A DNA stretch of 64,000 nt. Origin: Roseisalinus antarcticus. GTDB taxonomy: Bacteria > Pseudomonadota > Alphaproteobacteria > Rhodobacterales > Rhodobacteraceae. Below are positions 46,964-55,890 of the stretch, one piece after another. The position numbers and the translations under genes were made by a program. Within the stretch, counting starts at the first letter, position 1. Each line of letters starts with the position of its first letter. The DNA lies in NCBI RefSeq assembly GCF_900172355.1, contig NZ_FWFZ01000019.1, positions 22,664 through 86,663 of the forward strand, given 5' to 3'. The notes under the pieces are model-generated. The model had not been told where the DNA came from and did not search any database. It saw nothing but the letters and a program-made list of their open reading frames with translations.

Positions 46964-47761
46964 CTAGACCTCGAAGGTCAGGGTGAGGCCGTCATGGGCG
47001 GGGTCGACATTGACCGGCGTCTCGGCGGCGACCTCGGCATAATCGAGGTCGATATGCATGTTGGTGAGGACCGCATGAGCCGGGCGCACGCGGTCGATCC
47101 ATTCGAGGCTGCGGGCAAGGTGCGCATGGGTCGGGTGGGGCGTGCGCCGCAGGGCGTCGAGGACCCAGCAGTCCAGGTCTTCCAGGAGCGGCCAGCTGTG
47201 GTCGGGGATGTCCGAGACGTCAGGGACATAGGCGAGGTTCTCTATCCGAAAGCCGAGGGCGTCGATGCTCCCGTGTTCCACTTCGATCGGGGTCAGGGTG
47301 ATGTCACCGCCGGCGCCGGAGATGACGATCGGCCCGTCGATCGTGTTGAGGTCGAGGATCGGCGGATAGGGAGAGCCCACGGGTTGGGCGAAGGCGTAGC
47401 CGAAACGGCTGAGCAGGGCGTCGCCGGTCGCGCCGTCGGCCCAGACGGCCAGGCGGCTTTTCATGTTGAACACGATCTGGCGTAGGTCGTCGAGCCCGTG
47501 GACGTGGTCGGCATGGGCATGGGTGTAGACCACGGCATCGAGCTTGCCCGTTCCGGCGGCGATGAGTTGGGCCCGCATGTCGGGGCTGGTGTCGATCAGC
47601 ACCCGGGTCGTGCCGCCCGCATCGCTGCGCGTGACCAGCGCGGAGCACCGCTGACGGAAGTTGCGGGGATTGTCCGGATCACAGGCGCCCCAGTGGCCGC
47701 CCAGCCGGGGCACGCCGCCGGAGGAGCCGCAGCCGAGGATACGAAACGCGAGGGTGGCCAT
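46964..47761 (-). CDS. MBL-fold metallo-hydrolase (PhnP-like)
   Basis: 265 aa beginning LAFRILGCGSSGGVPRLGGHWGACDPDNPRN, which is shared with PhnP and other phosphodiesterases of the beta-lactamase fold. The metal motif is VVYTHAHADHVHGLDDLR, followed by a later His in the VEHGS and LTNMHIDLDY segments. It is the last gene of the dacA-tmk-holB-tatD block and its ATG overlaps the tatD stop by one base. The block order is typical of alphaproteobacteria. The substrate is probably a cyclic phosphodiester. Confidence 0.85.
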   Translation of the reverse strand: MATLAFRILGCGSSGGVPRLGGHWGACDPDNPRNFRQRCSALVTRSDAGGTTRVLIDTSPDMRAQLIAAGTGKLDAVVYTHAHADHVHGLDDLRQIVFNMKSRLAVWADGATGDALLSRFGYAFAQPVGSPYPPILDLNTIDGPIVISGAGGDITLTPIEVEHGSIDALGFRIENLAYVPDVSDIPDHSWPLLEDLDCWVLDALRRTPHPTHAHLARSLEWIDRVRPAHAVLTNMHIDLDYAEVAAETPVNVDPAHDGLTLTFEV

Positions 47762-48579
47762 CAGGCGGCCCCGGCCTTGGCGGGCCAGCCGGCGGCCTTG
47801 GAGAAGAGGCGATCGAAATTGGCGGTGGTGGCGGCGGCGAATTCCTCGAACGAGAGACCGAAGACCTCTGCGCCGACGCGCGCGGTGTGCGCGGTGAAGG
47901 CGGGCTCGTTGCGCTTGCCGCGGTGGGGAGGGGGCGCGAGATAGGGGCTGTCGGTCTCGACCAGGATCCGGTCGAGGGGGACCGCTGCGAAGATGTCGCG
48001 CAGCTCCGTCGAGCGGGGGAAGGCGGCGATGCCGGACATCGACAGGTAAAAGCCCAGATCGAGGGCGGCCCGCGCAAGGCCCGCTCCGGAGGAGAAGCAG
48101 TGCATGACGCAGGAATAGGGGCCGTTGGCATAGCCCTCGGCCAGAATCGCCGCCATGTCCTCGTCGGCGTCGCGGGCATGGATGATCAGCGGCAGGCCGC
48201 TTTCGCGGGCCGCGTCGATGTGCAGGCGGAGCGAACGCTTCTGCACCTCCATGGTGTCGGCGGTGTAGTGGTAGTCGAGCCCGGTCTCCCCGATGCCCAC
48301 GAACTTGGGGTGGCGGGCCAGGGCGAGCAATTCGTCGACCGAGGTCATCGGCTCTTCCGCGGCGCTCATCGGGTGGGTTCCGGCGGCGTAGAAGACCGGG
48401 TCGTGTTCTTCGGCGATGGCGCGGACGGCCGGTTCGTTGCGCAGGCGGGTGCAGATCGTGACCATCCGCGCCACGCCGGCCGCCACGGCACGGTCGATCA
48501 CCGCGCCGCGCTCGGCGTCGAAATCGGGGAAATCCAGGTGACAATGGCTGTCGACGATTTGGGGTGCTGTGCTGGTCAT
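47761..48579 (-). CDS. tatD: TatD-family metal-dependent deoxyribonuclease/hydrolase
   Basis: 272 aa TIM-barrel metalloenzyme. The metal ligands are visible in IVDSHCHLDFPDF, GIGETGLDYHY, LIIHARDADED, MHCFSSGAGLAR and LVETDSPYLAP. The family acts as a 3'-5' DNase in DNA repair. It overlaps holB by 4 bp (ATGA) and the MBL gene by 1 bp, so the three are translationally coupled. Confidence 0.92.
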   Translation of the reverse strand: MTSTAPQIVDSHCHLDFPDFDAERGAVIDRAVAAGVARMVTICTRLRNEPAVRAIAEEHDPVFYAAGTHPMSAAEEPMTSVDELLALARHPKFVGIGETGLDYHYTADTMEVQKRSLRLHIDAARESGLPLIIHARDADEDMAAILAEGYANGPYSCVMHCFSSGAGLARAALDLGFYLSMSGIAAFPRSTELRDIFAAVPLDRILVETDSPYLAPPPHRGKRNEPAFTAHTARVGAEVFGLSFEEFAAATTANFDRLFSKAAGWPAKAGAA

Positions 48580-49718
48580 GCCTTGGCCTCGGATACGGTC
48601 GTGTGACGCGCCGTCTCTTCGATCTTGAAGACCATATCGAGGATGAGGCTGGCGGGGTCAAGGTTGACCGCCCGCCCGTGGCGGGAGCGGTCGATCAATG
48701 TCTGGCTGAGGTTTGCCCAGGTGCGGGCCGCGCGCACTTCGGGGGCGAGGCGGGTGAGCAGCCGGGCCTCGCCGGGGGCGCCCTGGACCGCGGGTTCGCC
48801 CATCAGCCCGGCCCGCGCGGTGCGCGACAGGAAGCGGTCGACGAGGTCGAGCGCCATCTCGAACCGAGCGTCGTTCTGCCGGCCGGCGCAGCTGTCGGCG
48901 AGCTTCAGCGCGGCGGGGCGGTCGAGGCGGGGCAGATCGGAGAAGAGCCTGACCAGATCGGCATAGAGCGCCAGCCCGTCGCCCTGCACCAGCCGGATCG
49001 CCTCGCCGACGGACCCGCCGGACAAGGCTGTCATCGCTTCGGTCTCGGGGATGTCGATGCCCGATTGGTCCAGGGCCCGGGCCAGGTCTTCGGGGCCGAG
49101 AAGGGACAGGCGCAGCTCGCGGCAGCGCGAGCGGATCGTGGGCAGAAGGCGCGAGGGCCGGTGGGCGACCAGAAGCAGCGTGGTGCGGGCGGGGGGCTCT
49201 TCCAGTTCCTTCAGCAGGGAATTGGCGGCGGCGACGTTCATCTCGTCGGCGGCGTCGACGATCACGGCGCGACGGCCGCCGTCGGTGGCCGACATCTGGA
49301 AGAAGCGCTTCATGCCGCGCACCACCTCGGCCCGGATCTCGGCCGAGAGCCTGTCGCCCTTGTCATTGGGGCCGCGCCGCAGGACGTGAAGGCGCGGATG
49401 GGCCCCTGACCGGATCAGCCGGGCGTCGGGATGCTCGGGGTCGACATGGAGGGAGGTGGGCGGCGGCGGCGGCCCGAAGAGGCCGCCGTCGGCCTGCGCG
49501 GGCTCGGCCAGCAGGAAGGTCGCGATCTTCCAGGCGAGCGTCGCCTTGCCGATGCCTTTGGGCCCGCTGAGCAGCCAGCCCGAATGCAGCCGGCCCGACG
49601 CGTAGGCATCGAGGAAATCGGCCTCGGCCCGATCCTGTCCGAACAGGCGGGGCGTGTCGCGCGGATGGGGTGCACCGGGCAGGCGGTCCGGTTCCGGCAG
49701 ATCGGTGGAAACGCTCAT
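48576..49718 (-). CDS. holB: DNA polymerase III delta' subunit
   Basis: 380 aa clamp-loader subunit. It shows the AAA+ P-loop-like GPKGIGKATLAWKIA near residue 55, the sensor and SRC regions in VDAADEMNVAAANSLLKELEEPP and LPTIRSRCRELRL, and a helical collar at the C terminus. A zinc module of four cysteines common in delta' is not evident. It lies 53 bp downstream of tmk, an arrangement seen throughout bacteria. Confidence 0.93.
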   Translation of the reverse strand: MSVSTDLPEPDRLPGAPHPRDTPRLFGQDRAEADFLDAYASGRLHSGWLLSGPKGIGKATLAWKIATFLLAEPAQADGGLFGPPPPPTSLHVDPEHPDARLIRSGAHPRLHVLRRGPNDKGDRLSAEIRAEVVRGMKRFFQMSATDGGRRAVIVDAADEMNVAAANSLLKELEEPPARTTLLLVAHRPSRLLPTIRSRCRELRLSLLGPEDLARALDQSGIDIPETEAMTALSGGSVGEAIRLVQGDGLALYADLVRLFSDLPRLDRPAALKLADSCAGRQNDARFEMALDLVDRFLSRTARAGLMGEPAVQGAPGEARLLTRLAPEVRAARTWANLSQTLIDRSRHGRAVNLDPASLILDMVFKIEETARHTTVSEAKA

Positions 49719-49771
49719 GGCTTCGGTGTCGCGCAGATCGGGCGCGGGTGCAATCGGGTTCGCGCCGGAGC

Positions 49772-50389
49772 TCAGCCCGGGGCGGCGAGACCCATCTGCG
49801 TGGCGATATCGGCGGCGATGGCCTCGACGGCCCGGTTGCCGTCGATCACCCGGCAGCGGTCCGAATATTGCCGCGCGAGCGCGAGAAATCCGGCGCGGAC
49901 CCTTTCCTGCATCTCGAGGCCGAAATCCTCGAACCGGCTTTCCGCATCGGGCCGGGCGAGACCGCGTGAAAGAGCCGCGGCCGGGTCCATGTCGATAATG
50001 AATGTCAGGTCCGGCTCCCGGCCGATCATCAGGCGGTGGAGCGTGTCAACCTTCTCGCGCAGATCGCCTCGGGTGGCGCCCTGGTAGATCCGGGTGCTGT
50101 CGGCGAAACGGTCGCAGATCACCGTCCGGCCGGCGGCGAGCGCGGGGTCGATCCGTTTCTCGAGGTGATCGCGGCGGGCGGCGGTGAACAGCAACAGCTC
50201 CGTCTCGGGGGACCAGCGCCCGGGATCGCCGGTCAGGACAAGCGCACGGATCTCCTCCGCGCCGGGGCTGCCGCCAGGCTCTCGGGTCAGGATCGCGTCG
50301 GGCAGACGCTCGGCCAGAAGCCGGGCCTGTGTGGACTTGCCGGAGCCGTCGATGCCCTCGAAGGTGATGAAGCGGCCCGGGCGCGTCAT
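49772..50389 (-). CDS. tmk: Thymidylate kinase
   Basis: 205 aa. It phosphorylates dTMP to dTDP. The P-loop FEGIDGSGKSTQARLLAERL, the DRFADSTRIYQG motif with the DR(Y/F) signature, REPGGSPGAEEIR and the LID arginines are all present. It begins 10 bp after the dacA stop. Confidence 0.96.
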   Translation of the reverse strand: MTRPGRFITFEGIDGSGKSTQARLLAERLPDAILTREPGGSPGAEEIRALVLTGDPGRWSPETELLLFTAARRDHLEKRIDPALAAGRTVICDRFADSTRIYQGATRGDLREKVDTLHRLMIGREPDLTFIIDMDPAAALSRGLARPDAESRFEDFGLEMQERVRAGFLALARQYSDRCRVIDGNRAVEAIAADIATQMGLAAPG

Positions 50390-50399
50390 GAACGGGTCG

Positions 50400-51578
50400 T
50401 CACGCGCCGGGCAGGGCGGTCAGATCGGCCTCCGGCGCGATCTTGCGCAGGACCACGAGGGCGGCGGCCTGGACCCGCTGGCGGAACCCGCCACGCTCGA
50501 CGTCGGCCTCGGCCACGAGGGGCACGCGCACCTCCGGAAGACCTTCGCGATTGATGACCAGTTCGGCAACTTCGTCTCCCTGGGCGACCGGCGCCTCGAT
50601 CGGTCCGGTATAGATGACCTCGGCCGAGAGCGAGTCCTGCTCCAGCACCGGCAGCAACAGACGGACGTCCTCGGTCACGGTCAGGCCCACATCGGGGGCC
50701 GCGCCCATCCAGACCTCGGCTTCGGCGATACGGGTCCCGGCGGTCGTCACCTTGCGCTCGACGAATTGGCGAAACGCCCAGTTGACCAGGCGCTCGCTTT
50801 CGTCGGCCCGTTGCTGCTGGGTGTCGAGGCCCGAGATCACGAAGATGATCCTGCGGTCGCCCTGCTTTGCCGAGCCAACGAGGCCATAGCCCGCCTCTTG
50901 CGTGTGGCCGGTCTTGAGCCCGTCCGCGCCGATCCCGAGCCCCAGAAGCGGGTTGCGGTTGTGGATGTTGGTCGGCGCACGCCCGTCGAACAGGAATTCC
51001 TGTTCGGAAAACAGCGGATAGAACGTGGGGAATTCGGTGATCAGCCGGTTGGCCAAGGTTCCCAGGTCCCGCATGCTCATGTGGTGGCCGGGGGCGGGCC
51101 AGCCGTTGGAATTGACGAAGACCGAGTTGGTCAGCCCGATCTCGCGTCCGCGCTCCGTCATCAGCCGCGCAAAGCCCGCTTCGGTTCCGTCGGGCGACAG
51201 CGCCTCGGCGATGACCGCGCAAGCATCGTTGCCCGACAGCACGATGATCCCTCGCAGCAGATCCTCGACCAGCGGCCGGTCCGTGGTATCGAGGAACATG
51301 GTCGAGCCGCCGTAGGACATCGCGTGCTCGCTCACCGGCAGGCGTTCGTCGAGCTGAAGTCGGCCGTCCGCGATCGCCTCGAACGCCATGTAAAGGGTCA
51401 TGAGCTTGGACATGGACGCCGGCGGCAGGGGAGCGTCCGCCTGCTTTTCCAGCAGCACCGTCCCGGTGGTCTGGTCCAGCACATAGGCCGCGCCGGCCTG
51501 GGTGTCGAAGGTCTGGGCAGACAGCGGCGGCGCGGCGGCCATGAAGACCAGAAGGAGGGCGGCAAGACGTCGGACCAT
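50400..51578 (-). CDS. dacA: D-alanyl-D-alanine carboxypeptidase (PBP5/6-type)
   Basis: 392 aa. The ATG at 51578 gives a clean signal peptide (RRLAALLLVFMAAAPPLSAQ, cleavage near 21); a longer frame lacks this. The penicilloyl-serine motifs are S55-M-S-K58, SGNDA (SxN) and LKTGHT (KTG). A C-terminal beta-rich domain with the amphipathic membrane anchor (RQRVQAAALVVLRKI) follows. It trims pentapeptides in the periplasm. It is the first gene of the dacA-tmk-holB-tatD-MBL block. Confidence 0.93.
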   Translation of the reverse strand: MVRRLAALLLVFMAAAPPLSAQTFDTQAGAAYVLDQTTGTVLLEKQADAPLPPASMSKLMTLYMAFEAIADGRLQLDERLPVSEHAMSYGGSTMFLDTTDRPLVEDLLRGIIVLSGNDACAVIAEALSPDGTEAGFARLMTERGREIGLTNSVFVNSNGWPAPGHHMSMRDLGTLANRLITEFPTFYPLFSEQEFLFDGRAPTNIHNRNPLLGLGIGADGLKTGHTQEAGYGLVGSAKQGDRRIIFVISGLDTQQQRADESERLVNWAFRQFVERKVTTAGTRIAEAEVWMGAAPDVGLTVTEDVRLLLPVLEQDSLSAEVIYTGPIEAPVAQGDEVAELVINREGLPEVRVPLVAEADVERGGFRQRVQAAALVVLRKIAPEADLTALPGA

Positions 51579-51698
51579 GATGCGTCGGCTTCCTTTGCAA
51601 ATGCGATCGGCCCGGTGACTATCCCGAAGGCGCACGGGCCGCAACGGCTCCGGGGCCCGATGACGCGGCCGCCCGGTCGGGACGGCCGCGCGAACCGA

Positions 51699-52616
51699 TC
51701 AGTTGGTCACAGCGTAGGCGTCCGCAAAGCCCTGCGCTTTCACTTTTTCGAGCAGCTCGGCGCGCTCGGCGGTATTGCGCGCAGGTCCGACGACGACGCG
51801 CCAGAACGCGCGGCCCTGGGTCTCCTGCTCCAGCACGGTCGGGACGATCCCGGCGGCCCGCATCCGGTCCGCGGTGCGGGTGGCGTTGTCCTCGACCGAG
51901 AAGATCCCGATCTGCACGAACGGCCGGTCCAGATCGGAGTTGGCCCTGGCAGGCGTGGGCGTGGGCGCCGGGGCGGGCGCCGGGGCGGCGACCCGTGTCT
52001 CGGTCTCGGCGCTGTCGATCGCGGCCGCGGCGGAGGCGATCGGGTCGAGCGAGGTCATCGCCACGTCCGCCGGCGCATCGAATGCCGCCGCGCCGTCATC
52101 GAGGACCGGCTCCGCGCCGATGGCGGCATCGGGTGCGGGCGCGGCCGCATCGGCGGTTTCCTCGCGCCGCAGCGCCGTGACATTGAGGTCGGTAGGAGCG
52201 CCGGCCAGGACGCCAAGCGCCTCGGCCGCATCCGATGAGATTTGCAGCCGCGGCCCGGGATTCTCCCGCTCCCGGCGGAACAGCGCCCCGATGACGAACT
52301 GGCCGGTCTCGCGGTTGCGGATGATGACCCGCTCGGGTTCGTCGACGTCCGGATGTGCAACCCATACACCGCCCAGCGAGGGCCGTCCGTCCCAGAGGCC
52401 GGCTTCCGTGACTTGGAACACCTCGGGAGCCTCGACATCGCGTTCCACCAGTTCGACGGTGCTTCCGGGGCCCTCCGCGGCCGGGTTGCCCGCGGCGCGG
52501 GTCGCGAAGGCGGGCATCTGGAACTGCCCGTTCTCGCAGGCGGTGAGTGTGAGCGCCGCGGCAAGCCCCAGCCCCGTGCGCGTCAAGATTCTGGATCCGT
52601 GAAGTCTGCCTGTCAT
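51699..52616 (-). CDS. SPOR-domain lipoprotein
   Basis: 305 aa. A lipoprotein signal ends in the lipobox LTAC (Cys near residue 27). A conserved middle region (VFQVTEAGLWDGRPSLGGVWVAHPDVDEPERVIIRN) resembles the beta-barrel part of RlpA-like proteins and is followed by an alanine/proline-rich linker and a C-terminal SPOR domain (PFVQIGIFSVEDNATRTADRMRAAG and RVVVGPARN). SPOR domains bind denuded glycan at the septum, so a role in cell division or wall remodelling is likely. It precedes dacA on the same strand by about 120 bp. Confidence 0.82.
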   Translation of the reverse strand: MTGRLHGSRILTRTGLGLAAALTLTACENGQFQMPAFATRAAGNPAAEGPGSTVELVERDVEAPEVFQVTEAGLWDGRPSLGGVWVAHPDVDEPERVIIRNRETGQFVIGALFRRERENPGPRLQISSDAAEALGVLAGAPTDLNVTALRREETADAAAPAPDAAIGAEPVLDDGAAAFDAPADVAMTSLDPIASAAAAIDSAETETRVAAPAPAPAPTPTPARANSDLDRPFVQIGIFSVEDNATRTADRMRAAGIVPTVLEQETQGRAFWRVVVGPARNTAERAELLEKVKAQGFADAYAVTN

Positions 52617-52831
52617 AGTTCGCCCCTAGATACTGCGGCGCGTCCGCCGCATGGCCGTGTTCCCCGACCTGACTGCTCTCAAGCGACCGTTCGGACGCGA
52701 CGCCGACGGTCTTGCCCTGTTCATAGCGTCAAGACGCCGCATTTGAAAGTGCGGCGTTCCGAAATCATCCTGATCGCCGGTCCGGTGTGGCTTCCAGAAT
52801 CGCCGCAGCGTCATTATGCGTCGGAAGCCTC

Positions 52832-52921
52832 GGAGGAGTGGCAGAGTGGTCGATTGCACCGGTCTTGAAAACCGGCGTGCGTGAAAGCGTACCGTGGGTT
52901 CGAATCCCACCTCCTCCGCCA
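52832..52921 (+). tRNA. tRNA-Ser (anticodon UGA)
   Basis: A 90-nt class II cloverleaf. GGAGGAG (52832-52838) pairs with CTCCTCC (52911-52917), then G and encoded CCA. The anticodon stem CCGGT/ACCGG encloses CTTGAAA, giving TGA at 52866-52868. The T arm carries GGGTTCGAATCCC. A mobile region starts immediately downstream. Confidence 0.97.
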
Positions 52922-53067
52922 TTATCCCCATTGCGAACCAGTGACACCGCCCTGACGGGCACGGATTTTTCCGTGTTATCAAAGGGGTTTGCGTGAACCG
53001 ACCGAACCTCATAGACGCGCAGCTTGGCCAAGGCCGGGCTCAGAATGGCCCACAGTCTCAGTTTGGG

Positions 53068-53090
53068 CGAACCTCTCCCGTTGAGGTTCG
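53068..53090. terminator. Hairpin downstream of HNH gene and tRNA-Ser
   Basis: CGAACCTC (53068-53075) pairs with GAGGTTCG (53083-53090) around a 7-nt loop. The plus-strand continuation gtcccgttttc has a short T-run. It may end the tRNA-Ser or the opposing transcript. Confidence 0.35.
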
Positions 53091-53104
53091 GTCCCGTTTT
53101 CTCC

Positions 53105-53275
53105 CTACTTTTCAACGGCCTGCTTCCGCGTCCCGCCAAAACCTAAACGCGCGTTCCGAACGATATCGTTGGCAACATAGACAGAACACGCGGTAGGCGC
53201 GTTGCTCGGGATGCCATCGTAAATCGGCGGATTTCTTGGGTAGGTTCGCATCCCAAACCCCCAAGGAATACTCAT
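53105..53275 (-). CDS. Possible 56-aa ORF coupled to HNH gene
   Basis: An ATG at 53275 overlaps the HNH stop (ATGA), giving a 56-codon reading that begins MSIPWGFGMRTYPRNPP and ends TRKQAVEK. The coupling geometry is the only positive evidence; no family is recognised. A competing TTG-start frame on the same strand covers the same DNA. Confidence 0.25.
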   Translation of the reverse strand: MSIPWGFGMRTYPRNPPIYDGIPSNAPTACSVYVANDIVRNARLGFGGTRKQAVEK

Positions 53276-54099
53276 GCTTTGTCTTCTTGGTCCCCAAGCA
53301 TGGTGTCGACTATCGCCGCGTAGCGATCTGCAAGCTGGCGCACGTCTTGGTGAGCGAGTTCGATAATCTGCCTGAGCCTCTGGTTTTCCCCTATCGGCAA
53401 ATAGTCATGTTTCGCCATATGAGCCTCTATTGCGGAAATCCTTTCCGTTTCCGGACCTAAGAAAGCGCGATAATCTTGGTCGGCTTTCGTGGCGTTACAG
53501 CGTCGGCAAGCAGGAACGAGATTGCCGAGTCGGTGTTCGCCAAGGGACGTGCGGTTGATCGGAATGACGTGTTCCATCACCAAATCCCCCTCCGCGCCGC
53601 AATAGGCGCACCGTTGACCGAAATCGGAAAGGACTGCCTCCCATTGTTCGGCGTTGAACTGTTCGTCGCCAATGCGGCTGAGAAGATGTCGGATAAAGGC
53701 ATTCTGAGCGATGCCGATGGCACTGCCGCGGTAGCGCCCACGAGCCGCCCGTTCTTTTGCCTCAACCGAGGGTGGTTCTGAGTGCGGGTTGACGTCATGG
53801 GCGATCTCTCGCTTTGCCAGATATTGGCGAAAGAGGGAAAGGCTCTTGCTGGTTGGAGGGTTGAACCATTGACTTGTTACCCGCACCGGGACGCCGTGAA
53901 CTTCGTGCGTGGCGTTGTAAAACCGCACGTGCTCCTCAGGTGCAATTTTCGAGACGGGCTTGCAGAAAGGATAGTTGATGTCGAAGGTTTCTTTTGAATA
54001 CTGAGGGTCTTGGAGACGGGCAAACTCCGAAGGATCGCCTGTTTCGCAGTATTGAAAAATTGCGCGAACGTTGCGCTTGACGAATTGACCGATCTTCAT
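53272..54099 (-). CDS. HNH endonuclease-domain protein
   Basis: 275 aa from the ATG at 54099, preceded by GGAGAAGCCCAC; the upstream extension is unlikely. The C-terminal half carries a zinc-ribbon HNH nuclease: CAYCGAEGDLVMEHVIPINR, SLGEHRLGNLVPACRRCNATKAD. The N-terminal 140 residues (MKIGQFVKRNVRAIFQYCET, then VRVTSQWFNPPTSKSLSLFRQYLAKR) are not recognised and may bind DNA or a partner. It could be a homing-type or defence nuclease; no methyltransferase accompanies it. Confidence 0.75.
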   Translation of the reverse strand: MKIGQFVKRNVRAIFQYCETGDPSEFARLQDPQYSKETFDINYPFCKPVSKIAPEEHVRFYNATHEVHGVPVRVTSQWFNPPTSKSLSLFRQYLAKREIAHDVNPHSEPPSVEAKERAARGRYRGSAIGIAQNAFIRHLLSRIGDEQFNAEQWEAVLSDFGQRCAYCGAEGDLVMEHVIPINRTSLGEHRLGNLVPACRRCNATKADQDYRAFLGPETERISAIEAHMAKHDYLPIGENQRLRQIIELAHQDVRQLADRYAAIVDTMLGDQEDKA

Positions 54100-54184
54100 G
54101 TGGGCTTCTCCAGAAATGTGGAGGAAGCTTAGATGGATCCGAGTTTTCTCGCGACCAACATTTGCGACCTGACTGCAACAGAAA

Positions 54185-54565
54185 TCAATCAAACACCCGT
54201 TCCGGCTGCTCGATCCAAGGCAGCTCCGCCACGCCGCAGAGGTCGAAGATCGACAGCACGGTTGGCTCGCGCCGGAGGACCAGCCGCTCCAGCACGGAGG
54301 GCGCGAGCCATGCCAGCCGGATCACGCGGCTGACATAGCGGTCGGAGATACCTTCCTCTCTGGCAAGGTCAGCGATGGTGTTGACGTCGCCGCGCTCCAG
54401 CCTGCGCCGCCAGTCCCATGCGCGGCCGATGGCACGCAGTAGCCGGGAGTCTTGGCCGCGTTCCATGGCTACTTCGATCTCCTTGGGCGGCAGGATACGC
54501 GGGCGGCCGCCGCGATTGCGCAGGGTGAGCGGGATGTGGACGCGGAGGGTCTCGGGCTCTGCCAT
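54185..54565 (-). CDS. Recombinase-associated HTH protein
   Basis: 126 aa from the ATG at 54565, which shares one base with the recombinase stop (TGATG); a GTG one codon earlier is also possible. The middle INTIADLAREEGISDRYVSR-like segment (residues 60-85) is a helix-turn-helix, and the C-terminal part reads LRREPTVLSIFDLCGVAELPW. Genes of this shape regularly follow large serine recombinases with DUF2924 in alphaproteobacterial mobile DNA. It may direct recombination or regulate the module. Confidence 0.65.
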   Translation of the reverse strand: MAEPETLRVHIPLTLRNRGGRPRILPPKEIEVAMERGQDSRLLRAIGRAWDWRRRLERGDVNTIADLAREEGISDRYVSRVIRLAWLAPSVLERLVLRREPTVLSIFDLCGVAELPWIEQPERVFD

Positions 54566-55890
54566 CACGCCACCTCCGGCTTGGCCGGGGCCATCAGCGC
54601 GGCAATCGTGCCCAAGCCCTCATGGCGCAGATCGACCGCCAGCCCGGCCTCACTGGCGGTGACCCGCGCCACCAGAAGCCGGACCACTCGGGCCTGTTCG
54701 GCCGGGATCAGCGCGTTCCACATCTCATCGAACTGGGTCAGCGAGGCGCTGATGTCCGCCTCGCCAAGGTCAGGCCGATCCTTGCGCATGGTCCGCGACA
54801 CCCGTGCGGCAACCTCGGGAGTGCGCAGCAGGCGGCGGATTTCACCGACCACGGCATCCTCGACCATGCCACCCGGCAATCGCTGCGGTCCGCGCAATTC
54901 GGCCTTGGGCCGTTTCTTGATCACGTCCATCGAGACGTAATAACGATAGCGGCGCGTGCCTTTCTTGGTGTGGTGCGGAGTCATGGCCACGCCGGTTTCG
55001 GTGAAGATCAGCCCGCGCAGCAGCGCCGGTGAGGGTTCTTGAGCTGCGGCCTTCCTAAGATACCGGTTGTTCGCGATCACCTCATGCACCTCGTCCCAGA
55101 GCGTCTCGTCGATGATCGCGTCGTGCTCGCCGGGATAGGCGTTGCCCTTGTGCACCGCGAGGCCACGATAGACCTTGTTGTGCAGGGTCTTGAGCAGCGA
55201 GGTCTTGTCGTAGGGTCTGCCGGTCTTGGTCAGAATCGCACGCGCATCCAACTCGCGGACCACCTGCGCCGTGGAACTGGACCGGGCATAGAGCGTGAAG
55301 ATCGTCCGCACCGTCTCGGCCTCGGCCGGGTCCACGATCAGCTTGCGGTCCTTCACGTTGTACCCGAGTGGCACCGGCCCGCCCATCCAGATGCCCTTCT
55401 TGCGCGATGCAGCGACCTTGTCGCGGATCCGCTCGCCGATAACCTCGCGCTCGAATTGGGCAAAGCTGAGCAGGATGTTCAGCGTCAGCCGCCCCATCGA
55501 CGTGGTGGTGTTGAAGGACTGCGTGACAGAAACAAAGGTGACGCCGTGCTTGTCGAAGATCTCGACCAGTTTCGAGAAATCCATCAGTGCTCGGCTGAGG
55601 CGGTCAATCTTGTAGACCACGACGATGTCGATCAGCCCGTCCTCGATGTCGGCGATCAAGTCCTTCAGGGCGGGGCGTTCCAGCGTGCCGCCGGAGAAGC
55701 CACCGTCATCATATTTGTCGCGCAGGCAGACCCAGCCCTCGGCCTTCTGGCTGGCGATATAGGCCTCGCAAGCCTCCCGCTGGGCGTCGAGGCTGTTGAA
55801 CTCCATGTCGAGCCCTTCCTCGCTCGATTTGCGGGTGTAGATGGCGCAGCGCAGGCGGCGGGGCGGTTGTGGCTGTGGTTGGCGCGTCAT
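54565..55890 (-). CDS. Large serine recombinase
   Basis: 441 aa from the ATG at 55890, overlapping the DUF2924 stop by 4 bp. The resolvase catalytic domain (residues 10-160) has AIYTRKSSEEGLDMEFNSLDAQREACEAYI with the nucleophilic Ser, then KIDRLSRALMDFSKLVEIFDKHGVTFVSVTQSFNTTTSMGRLTLN and FEREVIGERIRDK. The recombinase domain follows (MGGPVPLGYNVKDRKLIVDP, ILTKTGRPYDKTSLLKTLHNKVYRG) and a shortened C-terminal zinc-ribbon region without clear Cys pairs. It could integrate or excise the surrounding element. Confidence 0.88.
   Translation of the reverse strand: MTRQPQPQPPRRLRCAIYTRKSSEEGLDMEFNSLDAQREACEAYIASQKAEGWVCLRDKYDDGGFSGGTLERPALKDLIADIEDGLIDIVVVYKIDRLSRALMDFSKLVEIFDKHGVTFVSVTQSFNTTTSMGRLTLNILLSFAQFEREVIGERIRDKVAASRKKGIWMGGPVPLGYNVKDRKLIVDPAEAETVRTIFTLYARSSSTAQVVRELDARAILTKTGRPYDKTSLLKTLHNKVYRGLAVHKGNAYPGEHDAIIDETLWDEVHEVIANNRYLRKAAAQEPSPALLRGLIFTETGVAMTPHHTKKGTRRYRYYVSMDVIKKRPKAELRGPQRLPGGMVEDAVVGEIRRLLRTPEVAARVSRTMRKDRPDLGEADISASLTQFDEMWNALIPAEQARVVRLLVARVTASEAGLAVDLRHEGLGTIAALMAPAKPEVA

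Noticed and set aside
53112..53297. 61-aa minus-strand frame with TTG start overlapping the HNH gene end
   Set aside because: Poor start codon, no ribosome site and it competes with the ATGA-coupled frame; no family match for either.
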